In this document: in pieces, positions 1 to 8,285 of the stretch
Layout: each line of letters opens with the position of its first letter
Numbering within the stretch: the first letter of the stretch is position 1
From: Paludibacter propionicigenes WB4
GTDB taxonomy: Bacteria > Bacteroidota > Bacteroidia > Bacteroidales > Paludibacteraceae
NCBI RefSeq assembly: GCF_000183135.1
Contig: NC_014734.1
Location: 3,596,001-3,660,000, forward strand
Reading direction: 5' to 3'
Length of the DNA: 64,000 nt
Translations under genes and position numbers: made by a program
The notes under the pieces: generated by a model
Told to the model about the DNA's origin: nothing
Seen by the model: only the letters and a program-made list of their open reading frames with translations
Databases searched by the model: none

Positions 1-2
1 GT

Positions 3-1262
3 GGATACGGTAATACGTTCTTCCTTTCTACCAACGCTATGGCTTCTAACGGTTCGGCTGCTATTCAGATGTATAAAAAAGGGGCTTATTTCTCTAACCC
101 TGCTTACGCTCAGATTCACCCTACCTGTATTCCTGTTCACGGAGAATTTCAATCGAAACTGACTTTGATGTCAGAATCTCTTCGTAACGATGGTCGTATC
201 TGGGTGCCTAAGAAAAAAGAAGATGCAGAAGCTATCCGCGCCGGAAAGAAAAAAGCTACCGACCTGAAAGAAGACGAACGTGATTATTATTTGGAACGTC
301 GTTATCCTGCTTTTGGTAACTTGGTTCCACGCGACGTGGCTTCACGTGCAGCTAAAGAACGTTGCGATGCAGGATTTGGAGTAGGTAACACCGGTTTGGC
401 CGTTTATCTTGACTTCTCGGCAGCTATCGAGCGTCTGGGCGAAAATGTAGTTCGCGCACGCTATGGTAACTTGTTCCAGATGTACGAAAAAATTGTTGAT
501 GAAAATCCGTATAAAACACCAATGATGATTTATCCTGCTATTCACTACACTATGGGTGGTATCTGGGTTGATTATGAACTACAAACTTCTGTAAAAGGAT
601 TGTTCTGTATTGGTGAAGCTAACTTTTCTGACCACGGAGCGAACCGCTTAGGTGCTTCGGCGTTGATGCAGGGATTGGCAGATGGATATTTCGTATTGCC
701 ATATACTATCCAGAATTATCTGGCAGATCAGATTCAGGTACCTCGTATGAGTACAGATTTACCTGAATTTACTGAAGCTGAAAAAGCAGTAGAAGAAAAA
801 ATCAAGAAATTGATGAGTATTCAGGGTAAGAAATCGGTTGATTCTATCCACCGTGAACTTGGTTTGATCATGTGGGACTTTGTAGGAATGGGTCGTAATA
901 AAGCCGGCTTAGAAACAGCATTGGAAAAAATTAAAGAAGTTCGTAAAGAATTCTGGACCAATGTTTTCATTCCCGGTAAAGACTCTGATTTGAATAATGA
1001 GTTGGAAAAAGCACTTCGATTGGCTGACTTTATCGAAATTGGCGAATTGATGGCACGTGACGCGTTGATGCGCGAGGAATCGTGTGGTGGTCACTTCCGT
1101 GAAGAGTATCAAACTCCCGAAGGTGAAGCATTGCGTAACGACGAGGAATTCTCATTTGCTTCTTGCTGGAAATTTACCGGCGAAGGTAATGAGCCTGAAT
1201 TGTTGAAAGAAGCGTTGGATTATGAATTTATCCACCGTCAACAACGTAATTATAAAGCATAA
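3..1262 (+). CDS. frdA/sdhA: Fumarate reductase/succinate dehydrogenase flavoprotein subunit (5'-truncated)
   Basis: This is the C-terminal part (about 419 residues) of the FAD-bearing catalytic subunit of fumarate reductase/succinate dehydrogenase; the reading frame is open to the left edge, so the true start lies outside the window. Visible signatures are the stretch [11 protein letters not shown], the [17 protein letters not shown] segment with the substrate-binding arginine region, and the FAD-contacting [18 protein letters not shown] motif. The insertion rich in Lys/Glu after [15 protein letters not shown] is typical of the long class B (Bacillus/Bacteroides-type) flavoproteins. The iron-sulfur subunit follows at 1796, as in the usual C-A-B order; the cytochrome b subunit would be upstream, outside the window. 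In anaerobic Bacteroidales this enzyme normally works as fumarate reductase, ending the route to succinate and propionate (family knowledge). Confidence 0.95.
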   Translation, partial: GYGNTFFLSTNAMASNGSAAIQMYKKGAYFSNPAYAQIHPTCIPVHGEFQSKLTLMSESLRNDGRIWVPKKKEDAEAIRAGKKKATDLKEDERDYYLERRYPAFGNLVPRDVASRAAKERCDAGFGVGNTGLAVYLDFSAAIERLGENVVRARYGNLFQMYEKIVDENPYKTPMMIYPAIHYTMGGIWVDYELQTSVKGLFCIGEANFSDHGANRLGASALMQGLADGYFVLPYTIQNYLADQIQVPRMSTDLPEFTEAEKAVEEKIKKLMSIQGKKSVDSIHRELGLIMWDFVGMGRNKAGLETALEKIKEVRKEFWTNVFIPGKDSDLNNELEKALRLADFIEIGELMARDALMREESCGGHFREEYQTPEGEALRNDEEFSFASCWKFTGEGNEPELLKEALDYEFIHRQQRNYKA

Positions 1263-1265
1263 TTA

Positions 1266-1293
1266 GTTACGGGTTTCAAGTTACGAGTTACGA
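1266..1293. repeat. Degenerate heptamer array GTTACGA, left flank of S23 gene
   Basis: Four adjoining 7-base units (GTTACGG, GTTTCAA, GTTACGA, GTTACGA) begin right after the frdA stop. The related array at 1758-1785 carries the complementary sense (CTTGTAA), so the S23-type gene between them is bracketed by inverted arrays. Confidence 0.7.
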
Positions 1294-1355
1294 GACGGAA
1301 GGACAAACGTGTTCTCGAGTAATAAGTAATCTTGAGATAGATATAAGATAAGAAT

Positions 1356-1730
1356 ATGACCAGTCATAAAGATTTGAAAGTTTGGCAAAAAGGAATTGAA
1401 TTGGTGAAATCTATTTATGAAATCACCCAATTATTTCCTTCTAACGAACAGTTCGGATTGGTATCGCAAATGAGAAGAGCTGCAGTTTCAATTCCTTCAA
1501 ACATAGCTGAGGGTTGTGGACGAAATTCCGATAAGGAGTTGATTCATTTCCTATATATTGCTTTGGGTTCAGCTTCTGAATTGGAAACGCAAATAATTAT
1601 TTCACAAGAATTAGGCTTCATGCAAATTGAGAAATCAGAACAAATGCAAAGCTTGATTTTTGAAATTATTAAAATGACTTCTTCGCTTATTAAATCTATT
1701 AGAATCCGTGATGAAAAATCAATCAACTAA
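1356..1730 (+). CDS. Four-helix-bundle protein (S23/23S-IVP family)
   Basis: This 124-residue protein matches the four helix bundle family (TIGR02436, 'S23 ribosomal protein'), first known from intervening sequences inside 23S rRNA genes of some bacteria. Recognisable family landmarks are the N-terminal KDLKVWQKGIELVKSIYE helix, the SQMRRAAVSIPSNIAEGCGR signature and the FLYIALGSASELETQ helix. No catalytic residues are apparent; relatives form pentameric helical barrels and are related to the Avd accessory proteins of diversity-generating retroelements (family knowledge). The exact role is unknown. The unusual point is its site: it splits the frdA and frdB genes and is flanked on both sides by heptamer arrays in opposite orientation, suggesting arrival as a small mobile cassette. 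It is read in the operon direction, so frdB transcription probably continues through it. Confidence 0.85.
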   Translation: MTSHKDLKVWQKGIELVKSIYEITQLFPSNEQFGLVSQMRRAAVSIPSNIAEGCGRNSDKELIHFLYIALGSASELETQIIISQELGFMQIEKSEQMQSLIFEIIKMTSSLIKSIRIRDEKSIN

Positions 1731-1757
1731 TATACTAACAACGGTTACTGTTCGGTT

Positions 1758-1785
1758 TTCGTAACTTGTAACTTGTAACTTGTAA
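1758..1785. repeat. Heptamer array CTTGTAA, right flank of S23 gene
   Basis: Four 7-base units (TTCGTAA then three CTTGTAA) end 10 bases before the frdB start codon, so the array forms most of the frdB leader. It is the inverted counterpart of the array at 1266-1293. Confidence 0.75.
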
Positions 1786-1795
1786 CTAAAAAGAT

Positions 1796-2551
1796 ATGGA
1801 CAAAACGATAAATTTAACGCTGAAAGTTTGGCGTCAAGCTGGTCCAAAAGCCAAAGGCAAATTTGAGACCTATAAAATAAACAATGTTTCTACTGATAGC
1901 TCATTCCTTGAAATGATGGATGTGCTTAACGAGCAATTAGTGTCTGAACGTAAAGAGCCGGTTGCTTTTGATCACGACTGCCGCGAGGGTATCTGCGGTA
2001 TGTGTAGTATGTACATCAACGGTCATCCTCACGGACCTGATGGCGAAATTACAACCTGCCAGCTGCATATGCGTAACTTCAGCGATGGACAAACTATCAC
2101 AATTGAACCTTGGCGTTCGGCTGCATTTCCAGTTATCAAAGACTTGATGGTAGATCGTAGCGCTTACGATAAAATTATTCAGGCCGGTGGATACGTAAAT
2201 GTAAATACAGGTGGAGTCCCTGATGGTAATGCAATTCCTATTTCGAAAATTGATGCTGATGAGGCTATGGATGCTGCTTCATGTATCGGTTGTGGAGCTT
2301 GTGCTGCTGCTTGTAAAAACGGTTCGGCTATGTTGTTCGTAGCAGCTAAGGTAAGTCAGTTGGCATTGCTTCCACAGGGAAGAGTAGAGGCTGCTGCACG
2401 TGCTAAAGCTATGGTAGCCAAAATGGATGAACTGGGCTTTGGTAACTGTACCAATACAGGAGCTTGTGAAGCAGAATGTCCTAAAAACGTTTCTATCTCG
2501 CACATTGCCCGTATGAACCGTGAGTTTATCGTAGCAAAACTGAAAGACTAA
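1796..2551 (+). CDS. frdB/sdhB: Fumarate reductase/succinate dehydrogenase iron-sulfur subunit
   Basis: The 251-residue protein is the electron-transfer subunit that links the flavoprotein to the membrane cytochrome b. The N-terminal ferredoxin-like domain carries the 2Fe-2S cysteines in CREGICGMC plus a later TTCQ cysteine. The C-terminal domain carries [11 protein letters not shown], which binds the 4Fe-4S cluster, and [12 protein letters not shown], which supplies ligands for the third (3Fe-4S) cluster. Length and cysteine spacing fit the family; the ATG at 1796 gives the expected N terminus. It follows the flavoprotein gene but is separated from it by about 530 bases holding the S23-type gene. 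A strong hairpin terminator follows. Confidence 0.96.
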   Translation: MDKTINLTLKVWRQAGPKAKGKFETYKINNVSTDSSFLEMMDVLNEQLVSERKEPVAFDHDCREGICGMCSMYINGHPHGPDGEITTCQLHMRNFSDGQTITIEPWRSAAFPVIKDLMVDRSAYDKIIQAGGYVNVNTGGVPDGNAIPISKIDADEAMDAASCIGCGACAAACKNGSAMLFVAAKVSQLALLPQGRVEAAARAKAMVAKMDELGFGNCTNTGACEAECPKNVSISHIARMNREFIVAKLKD

Positions 2552-2577
2552 TACGTCCTTTCGGATATAAATACTGA

Positions 2578-2622
2578 AACCGGCTGAATTTCAATAAAGA
2601 AATTCAGCCGGTTCTCTTTTTT
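2578..2622 (+). terminator. Rho-independent terminator after frdB
   Basis: A perfect 14-bp stem (AACCGGCTGAATTT at 2578-2591 paired with 2600-2613) has an 8-base loop and is followed by CTCTTTTTT. It lies 26 bases after the frdB stop and ends the frd operon. Confidence 0.93.
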
Positions 2623-2704
2623 GTCCTTGCTCTAAAAATGTATTGATTCTTTTTAGAAAGTGTACGGGAGTCTTTTCCTCTTGCATTTGAATTTAAATGC
2701 CGAT

Positions 2705-4438
2705 TTATTTCTTATCAATTACCATCATGACGGCACCTCTTGCAGGTACTGTTACAAATATACCATTAGTAATTGTTGCCGAGCGTGCTTTAAGACTGCT
2801 ATAATTGCCTGGACCGCCCGCTACAACACTTGGACCGGCACCGTTAATGATTACCTGACGTGAAAACTCCGCATTATCTGTTCCCCCCTGAAAAGAGTAC
2901 CAGTAATAACGACTCCCCTTATTGAAATTTTTTATATCTAATTGTACGTTAACAGCTGTTGTACCAGAATTAACCAGATTGGCATTTACCTGACCCGATG
3001 AATACGTTGATGCATAAGCTTTAACATTGGAAGTGCCGGTGGCTGTAACCATTCTGTCGCCTAACATTTTTTGTAAGAAATACAAGTAGTAGAAGGCCGG
3101 GCGCGGATTCCATTTGTCAATGCCAGGTTCGTCTCCTGCACTAAAAAGTCCCATGTCATCTCCATTGCTCCAACCATTGAGTAAATCCCAACGGGTAGCC
3201 ATGCCAAATTTGTTGGTTATTGCTTCACCCATAACTAACACTGCAAAAAGCCCACCGATGTTCGATACTTGTTGTTTAGAGCCTTGTGCAAACATATTCC
3301 ACTCATCCATAACAATGGGTTTGACACTCGCACCGTTTGATTGTAAGGTTTGCGTTACGTAGTTTATTATAGTTCTTGGAACTGATACTGCGGCCGAGAG
3401 AATAACCGAGCTGCTTGAATTTTCGTTGTATGGTGTAAAATAACTATGTACAACATAGAAATCGGCTTTGTTATTAATACCTGTCATCATACCTGTGTTC
3501 CATGTTTTGAGACAAACTGTTTGCCATGACTCTGTTGCAGGAGATTCAACCGTAACGGCTCCAATCCGAATGTTGTTTCCGACTTCTTTAGCCGCTTTGC
3601 GCATTGAATCTGCAAAAACCTGAAAGTGTTGAGCATATAAAGCTCCGGTTAATAGCTCGGGCTGATTGTCTTGGTTTGTAGCAGTGTTTATTCGGTAACC
3701 CCATTCCCAATTTCCGAAATTTTCGTTTCCAATTTCCCATAGTTGAGTACGATTATTATCGTATCTAACCCAGTCGGCAGCAAGATGAGCTGCTGTTGCA
3801 ACCGGATTTTTACCTGTTCCGTACCGGGCATAACCATAATTGACAGTGATAATACCTTTGTTGTTGGTTTTGCTTATCATTTTGTAATAATTATCTAGCG
3901 AACATTGCCAGTTTGCATCGGTCATTCCATAATTATAGCCGGGGTCTGTTGCCACTCCGTCTGCGTTGAATATCTTGTACGGAGCATCTGCCGGATTAAT
4001 TCCCTGTTTGGCGTTCCAGAAATATGCATCGCTTGCACTACCACCCGGAAAGCGTATAATGTGAGGTTGTAAATTATTAATAGCTGTAAGGAAATTTGCA
4101 TTGTCGGCTACCGGACCCATCCACATATTAGCATTGTGACCGAATACAGATAATGGAATTTTGGTAATGATTGAGGTTGCATCGACTGTAACGACAGAAG
4201 GCTGACTTGTTGATACTGTTACTTGATCGTACGATGGAGGGGTGAACGTTTTAGGTTGCCAACCATCAAGAAAAAACCCAATAGTATTGGCTGTAGCCGG
4301 ATCTACTCCGGGAGTAATGGAATCCAGCGCTGTTACTGGTGGAGTGACAGGTTCGTTCTCTTTGCTTTGACAGGAATAAGATAAAACAAGAGCAAATAGG
4401 AGAGTTATTTTAAAGATATATTGAGAGTTGTGTAACAT
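2705..4438 (-). CDS. Secreted glycoside hydrolase lipoprotein, clan GH-A, arabinofuranosidase-like
   Basis: The 577-residue protein begins with a hydrophobic signal ending in a lipobox (LSYSC, Cys23), so it should be an exported lipoprotein. After a Pro/Thr-rich linker, a (beta/alpha)8-type catalytic region runs from about residue 95 to 480. It contains RFPGGSASDAYFW (about 129-141), the acid/base motif WEIGNENFG (Glu239) and the nucleophile motif PIVMDEW (Glu379), the layout of clan GH-A retaining enzymes such as GH51 alpha-L-arabinofuranosidases and GH39/GH79 relatives. A beta-sandwich C-terminal domain follows, as in GH51. The exact family and substrate cannot be fixed by eye; a plant or algal polysaccharide side chain is likely. 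It is transcribed alone, converging on frdB. Confidence 0.8.
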   Translation of the reverse strand: MLHNSQYIFKITLLFALVLSYSCQSKENEPVTPPVTALDSITPGVDPATANTIGFFLDGWQPKTFTPPSYDQVTVSTSQPSVVTVDATSIITKIPLSVFGHNANMWMGPVADNANFLTAINNLQPHIIRFPGGSASDAYFWNAKQGINPADAPYKIFNADGVATDPGYNYGMTDANWQCSLDNYYKMISKTNNKGIITVNYGYARYGTGKNPVATAAHLAADWVRYDNNRTQLWEIGNENFGNWEWGYRINTATNQDNQPELLTGALYAQHFQVFADSMRKAAKEVGNNIRIGAVTVESPATESWQTVCLKTWNTGMMTGINNKADFYVVHSYFTPYNENSSSSVILSAAVSVPRTIINYVTQTLQSNGASVKPIVMDEWNMFAQGSKQQVSNIGGLFAVLVMGEAITNKFGMATRWDLLNGWSNGDDMGLFSAGDEPGIDKWNPRPAFYYLYFLQKMLGDRMVTATGTSNVKAYASTYSSGQVNANLVNSGTTAVNVQLDIKNFNKGSRYYWYSFQGGTDNAEFSRQVIINGAGPSVVAGGPGNYSSLKARSATITNGIFVTVPARGAVMMVIDKK

Positions 4439-4497
4439 GATATCAGATATAGTTTAATTTATTGTTTGCAGCCTGAAGAGCCGGAATTACAGACTTG

Positions 4498-4505
4498 CAA
4501 AAGTA
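4498..4505 (-). promoter_or_regulatory. Probable -7 element for the GH-A lipoprotein gene
   Basis: Read on the minus strand this is TACTTTTG, a full match to the Bacteroidota -7 consensus TAnnTTTG, about 60 bases upstream of the start at 4438. No clear -33 TTTG is seen. Confidence 0.5.
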
Positions 4506-4643
4506 ATTATTAAACAAGAAAAGAATGGTATTTTTTTAGCCTTATGTGATACTAATAATATTGCTGTATTTTAGTGAAATTAGGTTGTTGCACTTAATTA
4601 TACCGACAATACAATTCAAGTTTAAATATTCTCTCAAATCTTG

Positions 4644-4651
4644 TATCTTTG
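4644..4651 (+). promoter_or_regulatory. Probable -7 element for the gamma-carbonic anhydrase gene
   Basis: TATCTTTG matches TAnnTTTG and lies 46 bases before the start codon at 4698. Confidence 0.55.
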
Positions 4652-4697
4652 TACGGAAATATAAGTTTAACTGATAAATAGTAATTAAAAATAGACT

Positions 4698-5222
4698 ATG
4701 GCATTAATAAAATCTGTGCGGGGATTTGATCCGCAAATAGGAAAAGACTGCTTTCTGGCTGAGAACGCTACCGTGGTGGGCGATGTGATTATGGGTGATG
4801 GTTGCAGTGTGTGGTTTAACGCTGTGTTACGCGGCGATGTAAATTCTATCAGAATAGGAAACCACGTCAATATTCAGGATGGATCGGTGCTGCACACGCT
4901 CTACGAAAAATCGACGGTGGAGATAGGCGACTATGTTTCGATAGGGCATAACGTGACGGTACACGGTGCGAAAATAGATAATTACGCTTTGATAGGTATG
5001 GGTGCCATTTTGCTGGATTATGCCGAAGTGGGCGAAGGAGCTATTGTAGCTGCCGGTGCTTTGGTGCTGAGCAATACAAAAATTCCACCTTATACTTTGT
5101 GGGCGGGTGTTCCAGCTAAGTTTGTGAAGAATGTGGAACCGGCACAAACAAACGAAATGAACCGCAAAATAGCACATAATTACGCCATGTATGCCGGCTG
5201 GTTTAAGGAAGAAGAAAAATAG
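4698..5222 (+). CDS. Gamma-carbonic anhydrase family hexapeptide-repeat protein
   Basis: This 174-residue protein is a left-handed beta-helix of the gamma-carbonic anhydrase/YrdA/PaaY group. Hexapeptide repeats run from about residue 12 to 140 (for example VVGDVIMGDGCSVWFNAVLRGDVNSIRIG). Putative metal-binding histidines are visible in the VLHTLYE segment and in GHNVTVHG. Family members form trimers and bind Zn or Fe between subunits; some hydrate CO2, others have no shown activity. The short C-terminal helix (NEMNRKIAHNYAMYAGWFK) is typical. It appears monocistronic, with its own -7 promoter element. Confidence 0.9.
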   Translation: MALIKSVRGFDPQIGKDCFLAENATVVGDVIMGDGCSVWFNAVLRGDVNSIRIGNHVNIQDGSVLHTLYEKSTVEIGDYVSIGHNVTVHGAKIDNYALIGMGAILLDYAEVGEGAIVAAGALVLSNTKIPPYTLWAGVPAKFVKNVEPAQTNEMNRKIAHNYAMYAGWFKEEEK

Positions 5223-5247
5223 TTTATTGATTCTCGATAAAATATAG

Positions 5248-5277
5248 TTGTTGTTCAATAACTATTTCATATCTTTG
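5248..5277 (+). promoter_or_regulatory. Promoter of the DUF5687 permease gene
   Basis: TTG at 5248-5250 and TATCTTTG at 5270-5277 are 19 bases apart, matching the Bacteroidota -33/-7 arrangement, 31 bases upstream of the start at 5309. Confidence 0.65.
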
Positions 5278-5308
5278 CAACTTAAAATATAACAAATAGT
5301 ATAAACAC

Positions 5309-6793
5309 ATGCTGATACAGAATTTAATTACGCAAGACTGGAAGAAGGGCTTCAGAGCTCAGGGCTTCTACAAGAATTTGGCTGTAAGTATCATGATGGG
5401 ACTTTTTGGCCTGTACATGGCAGCGTCTTTTTTGTTTTTGGGTTTTTCGTTGAATGAGATACTCGAAAAGGCTGATGACAAGCTCAATCCTACGGAATTG
5501 TTCAACGGGGCAATGTTGTATATTATGATAATTGGCTTGGCTTTGCGATTTTTTTTGCAACAGCTCAATACGTTGAATCTGGCTTCTTATCAGGTTTTGC
5601 CAATTAAGCGGTCGTCACTTATTAATTTTCTGATACTGAAACCACTTGCCAGTCCGGCTAATTATTTCATGTTGCTGGTGGTGGTTCCGTTTGCCGTCAA
5701 ATCGGTGGTAGGGTACTACAGTGCAACGGTAGCTTTACGGTTTGTGCTGAGTTTTATCTTCCTTGTCTGGTTCGATTCGCTTACTGCTGCTTTTCTAAAA
5801 CGCAAATTCGGTTCCGGTGTGCTGTCGGGTGTGATTGTGCTGCTTATACTGGTTTCTGTAATAGCGCTCGAGTACTTTAAAATCTTTTCGCTTTTCCACT
5901 ATTCGGGACTGTTTTATGGTTTTATTGTCTTTAAACCCTACGGATTGTTGGTAGCGTTGTTGATGGTGGCAGTTGCCTATTTGCTGAACAGATGGTTCTT
6001 CTCTGTGAATTATTATGCCGAAAAATTCAACCAAAAACTGGAACGTAATAAAACGGTCGCTACCGATTTGTCGTTCCTGAATCGTTTTGGCATTATCGGT
6101 GAACTTATCGGAATGGAAATAAAACTGATTTTACGCCATAAACGTACCAAGAGTCTGTTGTACATGTCCGGTATCTTTCTGCTTTACGGTTTAATGTTCT
6201 ATACCCAGAAAGTATATGCTGATAGTTATAGTATGCTCTTTTTCGTGGCTATGTTTATGACCGGGTTGCTTATGTTGATGTTTGGTCAGTGGTTTATCAG
6301 CTGGGACAGTTCGCATTTCGACTGTTTGATGACCCGCAATATCCCTGTACGAACTTATATGAGTGCCAATTACTACCTGATGATTGCATTCAATGTGCTG
6401 TGTTTTGTACTCACTACGCCTTATTTCCTGTTCGGGATGAAGATAGTGTACCTGCACGTAGCCGCATTTATATTTAATGTAGGTGTGAATATCTTTCTGT
6501 TGATGTTCCTCACCACTTTTAATACCAAACGTGTTGACCTCTCCAAACCCAATGTGATGAACTATCAGGGAACTACCTATAAGAGTTTCTTAATCGTGTT
6601 GCCTATCATGTTTGTACCGATGGCTATTGTGGGTATTATGTCCAATTTTCTGTCGGTGGGCGCTGCCTTGTGGACATTGACGATAATGGGACTTGTGGGC
6701 ATTCTGCTGCGCAAGCAACTGCTGACCTTGTGCGTTAATCAGTTCAACCGCCGGAAGTATAAACTGGCCGAAGGATTTAGGGAAGCGGAATAA
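5309..6793 (+). CDS. DUF5687 family membrane protein, ABC transporter permease-like
   Basis: The 494-residue protein has many hydrophobic segments (roughly ten or more) with short charged loops, and fits the Bacteroidota DUF5687 family. Landmarks are the N-terminal LITQDWKKGFRAQGFYKNLA, the central MEIKLILRHKRTKSLLYMSG segment and SWDSSHFDCLMTRNIPVRTYMSANYY. Its position upstream of an ABC ATPase (7202) suggests it is the membrane partner of a two-gene ABC exporter. The substrate is unknown. A 62-residue membrane peptide gene lies between the two, so the operon is looser than usual. The start at 5309 follows a clear promoter with a 31-base leader. Confidence 0.8.
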   Translation: MLIQNLITQDWKKGFRAQGFYKNLAVSIMMGLFGLYMAASFLFLGFSLNEILEKADDKLNPTELFNGAMLYIMIIGLALRFFLQQLNTLNLASYQVLPIKRSSLINFLILKPLASPANYFMLLVVVPFAVKSVVGYYSATVALRFVLSFIFLVWFDSLTAAFLKRKFGSGVLSGVIVLLILVSVIALEYFKIFSLFHYSGLFYGFIVFKPYGLLVALLMVAVAYLLNRWFFSVNYYAEKFNQKLERNKTVATDLSFLNRFGIIGELIGMEIKLILRHKRTKSLLYMSGIFLLYGLMFYTQKVYADSYSMLFFVAMFMTGLLMLMFGQWFISWDSSHFDCLMTRNIPVRTYMSANYYLMIAFNVLCFVLTTPYFLFGMKIVYLHVAAFIFNVGVNIFLLMFLTTFNTKRVDLSKPNVMNYQGTTYKSFLIVLPIMFVPMAIVGIMSNFLSVGAALWTLTIMGLVGILLRKQLLTLCVNQFNRRKYKLAEGFREAE

Positions 6794-6912
6794 GTTCAGA
6801 GTTTGTAGTTAGTTTCGGGGTATAGTAGAAAATGAAAACATACTGACTTGTAAGGTAAAAATCATTGACGAACTGTCCGTATTAATGACAAAATATCAAA
6901 AATCAAATAAAT

Positions 6913-7101
6913 ATGAATAAGACAATCAAAATTTTCCCTTTTATTTCCCTAATATTAACTGCTATGGCTTCAGGGGACAAGTTTTTGTCGTTTCCCTATT
7001 GTATAAAAATGGGGTCGGCCTTATTATTAATTATTATTGCAGTTTTTAGTTACGTACTGTTTCTACGAATGAAATTAAAAACCAAATCTGATATTGGTTA
7101 A
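6913..7101 (+). CDS. Small two-helix membrane protein, unknown
   Basis: A 62-residue reading frame encodes two hydrophobic stretches (about residues 6-20 and 33-53) ending in a basic tail. I do not recognise it. It lies in the same direction between the DUF5687 permease and the ATPase, and its strongly membrane-like composition is more than expected from chance. No good ribosome binding site is visible, but Bacteroidota rarely use one. It could be a small subunit of the transporter or a spurious frame. Confidence 0.45.
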   Translation: MNKTIKIFPFISLILTAMASGDKFLSFPYCIKMGSALLLIIIAVFSYVLFLRMKLKTKSDIG

Positions 7102-7201
7102 TTATACGCATGGCCTCGGTCGTTATTGGTTGACCGTGAACAGCTGATAGAGGGAGTTTTCATTTATAATTTACAATTGATTATTTATAATTACAAAGGA
7201 T

Positions 7202-7897
7202 ATGATACAAGTAACCGATTTACAAAAAGCTTATAACGGGGTGACCGTATTGGATATTCCGGGACTGACAATTGCTCAGGGCGAAAGTTTTGGTTTGGTG
7301 GGTAACAACGGTGCCGGTAAAACTACTTTTTTCCGGTTGATTCTGGACTTGATTGAACCTACTACCGGCGAAGTGAAAATTGAAGGACAGCGGGTCATGC
7401 GTAACGATGCCTGGAAAACCATTACCGGATCGTTTTTGGACGAAGGTTTCCTGATTGATTTCCTTACCACCGAAGAATATTTTACTTTTGTAGGAAAGCT
7501 GCATCATAAGTCAGAAGGGGATATCACTTTGTTTCTTGATGGAATGAAAGAGTTTTTCAACGACGAAATTTTAGGTACTAAAAAACTTATTCGCGATTAC
7601 TCCAAAGGTAACCAGAAGAAGATAGGCATTGCTGCTGCACTTATCGGTGACCCGAAAATACTGATTCTGGACGAACCGTTTACTGCCCTCGATCCTTCGT
7701 CGCAAATTCGCCTGAAACGCTTCCTGATTGATTTGCAAACCCGCCTGAATATGACCATGCTTATCTCCAGTCATGATTTGAATCACGTGACTGAGGTGTG
7801 TAAACGCACCGTGGTGCTGGAAAAAGGCAAAGTGGTGCGCGACCTGCAAACCAACGAAGATACGCTCAAAGAACTGGAAGCATATTTTGCAGTATAA
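7202..7897 (+). CDS. ABC transporter ATP-binding protein
   Basis: The 231-residue nucleotide-binding subunit shows all ABC motifs in order: Walker A GNNGAGKTTF (about 34-43), signature YSKGNQKKIGIA (about 137-148), Walker B ILILDEP (about 157-163), the D-loop ALDPSS and the switch His in SSHDL. The compact single-domain form matches ATPases of exporters paired with separate permeases. The nearest candidate partner is the DUF5687 permease upstream. The signature is YSKGNQ rather than LSGGQ, as is common in this type of exporter. Confidence 0.93.
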   Translation: MIQVTDLQKAYNGVTVLDIPGLTIAQGESFGLVGNNGAGKTTFFRLILDLIEPTTGEVKIEGQRVMRNDAWKTITGSFLDEGFLIDFLTTEEYFTFVGKLHHKSEGDITLFLDGMKEFFNDEILGTKKLIRDYSKGNQKKIGIAAALIGDPKILILDEPFTALDPSSQIRLKRFLIDLQTRLNMTMLISSHDLNHVTEVCKRTVVLEKGKVVRDLQTNEDTLKELEAYFAV

Positions 7898-8050
7898 GTA
7901 AATCCCTTTGAGCCTCATTAGTTATTCAGGTGCAGAGAACCAAAATCTTTGTAGAATAACATAGAAAAGAAAAAGTAGGTGCAGCGCACCGAAAGATAGT
8001 TTTCCTAGATACAGAATAGCTGATAAAACGGATATTTATAAAAACAGAAA

Positions 8051-8083
8051 GAGGAAATCAGGGTGATGCTGATTTCCTCTTTT
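8051..8083 (+). terminator. Hairpin terminator downstream of the ABC ATPase
   Basis: A perfect 10-bp stem (GAGGAAATCA at 8051-8060 with 8070-8079) has a 9-base loop and is followed by TTTT. It lies 154 bases after the ATPase stop. Confidence 0.75.
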
Positions 8084-8167
8084 CAGTTTTATTTCCTCAC
8101 TTTATGTCTATTCAATCTTTGTGAGGAAAAAACTATTGTATAAGTTAAGTTGCGCGAAATGAATTCG

Positions 8168-8175
8168 TATATTTG
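8168..8175 (+). promoter_or_regulatory. Probable -7 element for the MutS-like gene
   Basis: TATATTTG matches TAnnTTTG, 110 bases upstream of the start at 8286. A nearly identical TGTATATTTG context occurs at 10356-10365 ahead of the gene at 10434. Confidence 0.45.
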
Positions 8176-8285
8176 CTGACGTTAATGAAATTTGTGCAGA
8201 AAGTGTATGCTCAGTTGAGCGTATATGTTTGTTCTGTATTATAAGTTAACCGAAGAATGAACAATAACGATACAAAATTACTATC

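Larger units (their letters stand above)
7898..8285. other. Intergenic region with two degenerate repeat copies
   Basis: This 388-base gap holds no gene that I can support. It has two related pieces starting GGTGCAG (about 7929-7958 and 7978-8010; the second contains the inverted repeat GGTGCAGCGCACC), a hairpin at 8051-8083 and a promoter-like TATATTTG at 8168-8175. Confidence 0.5.
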
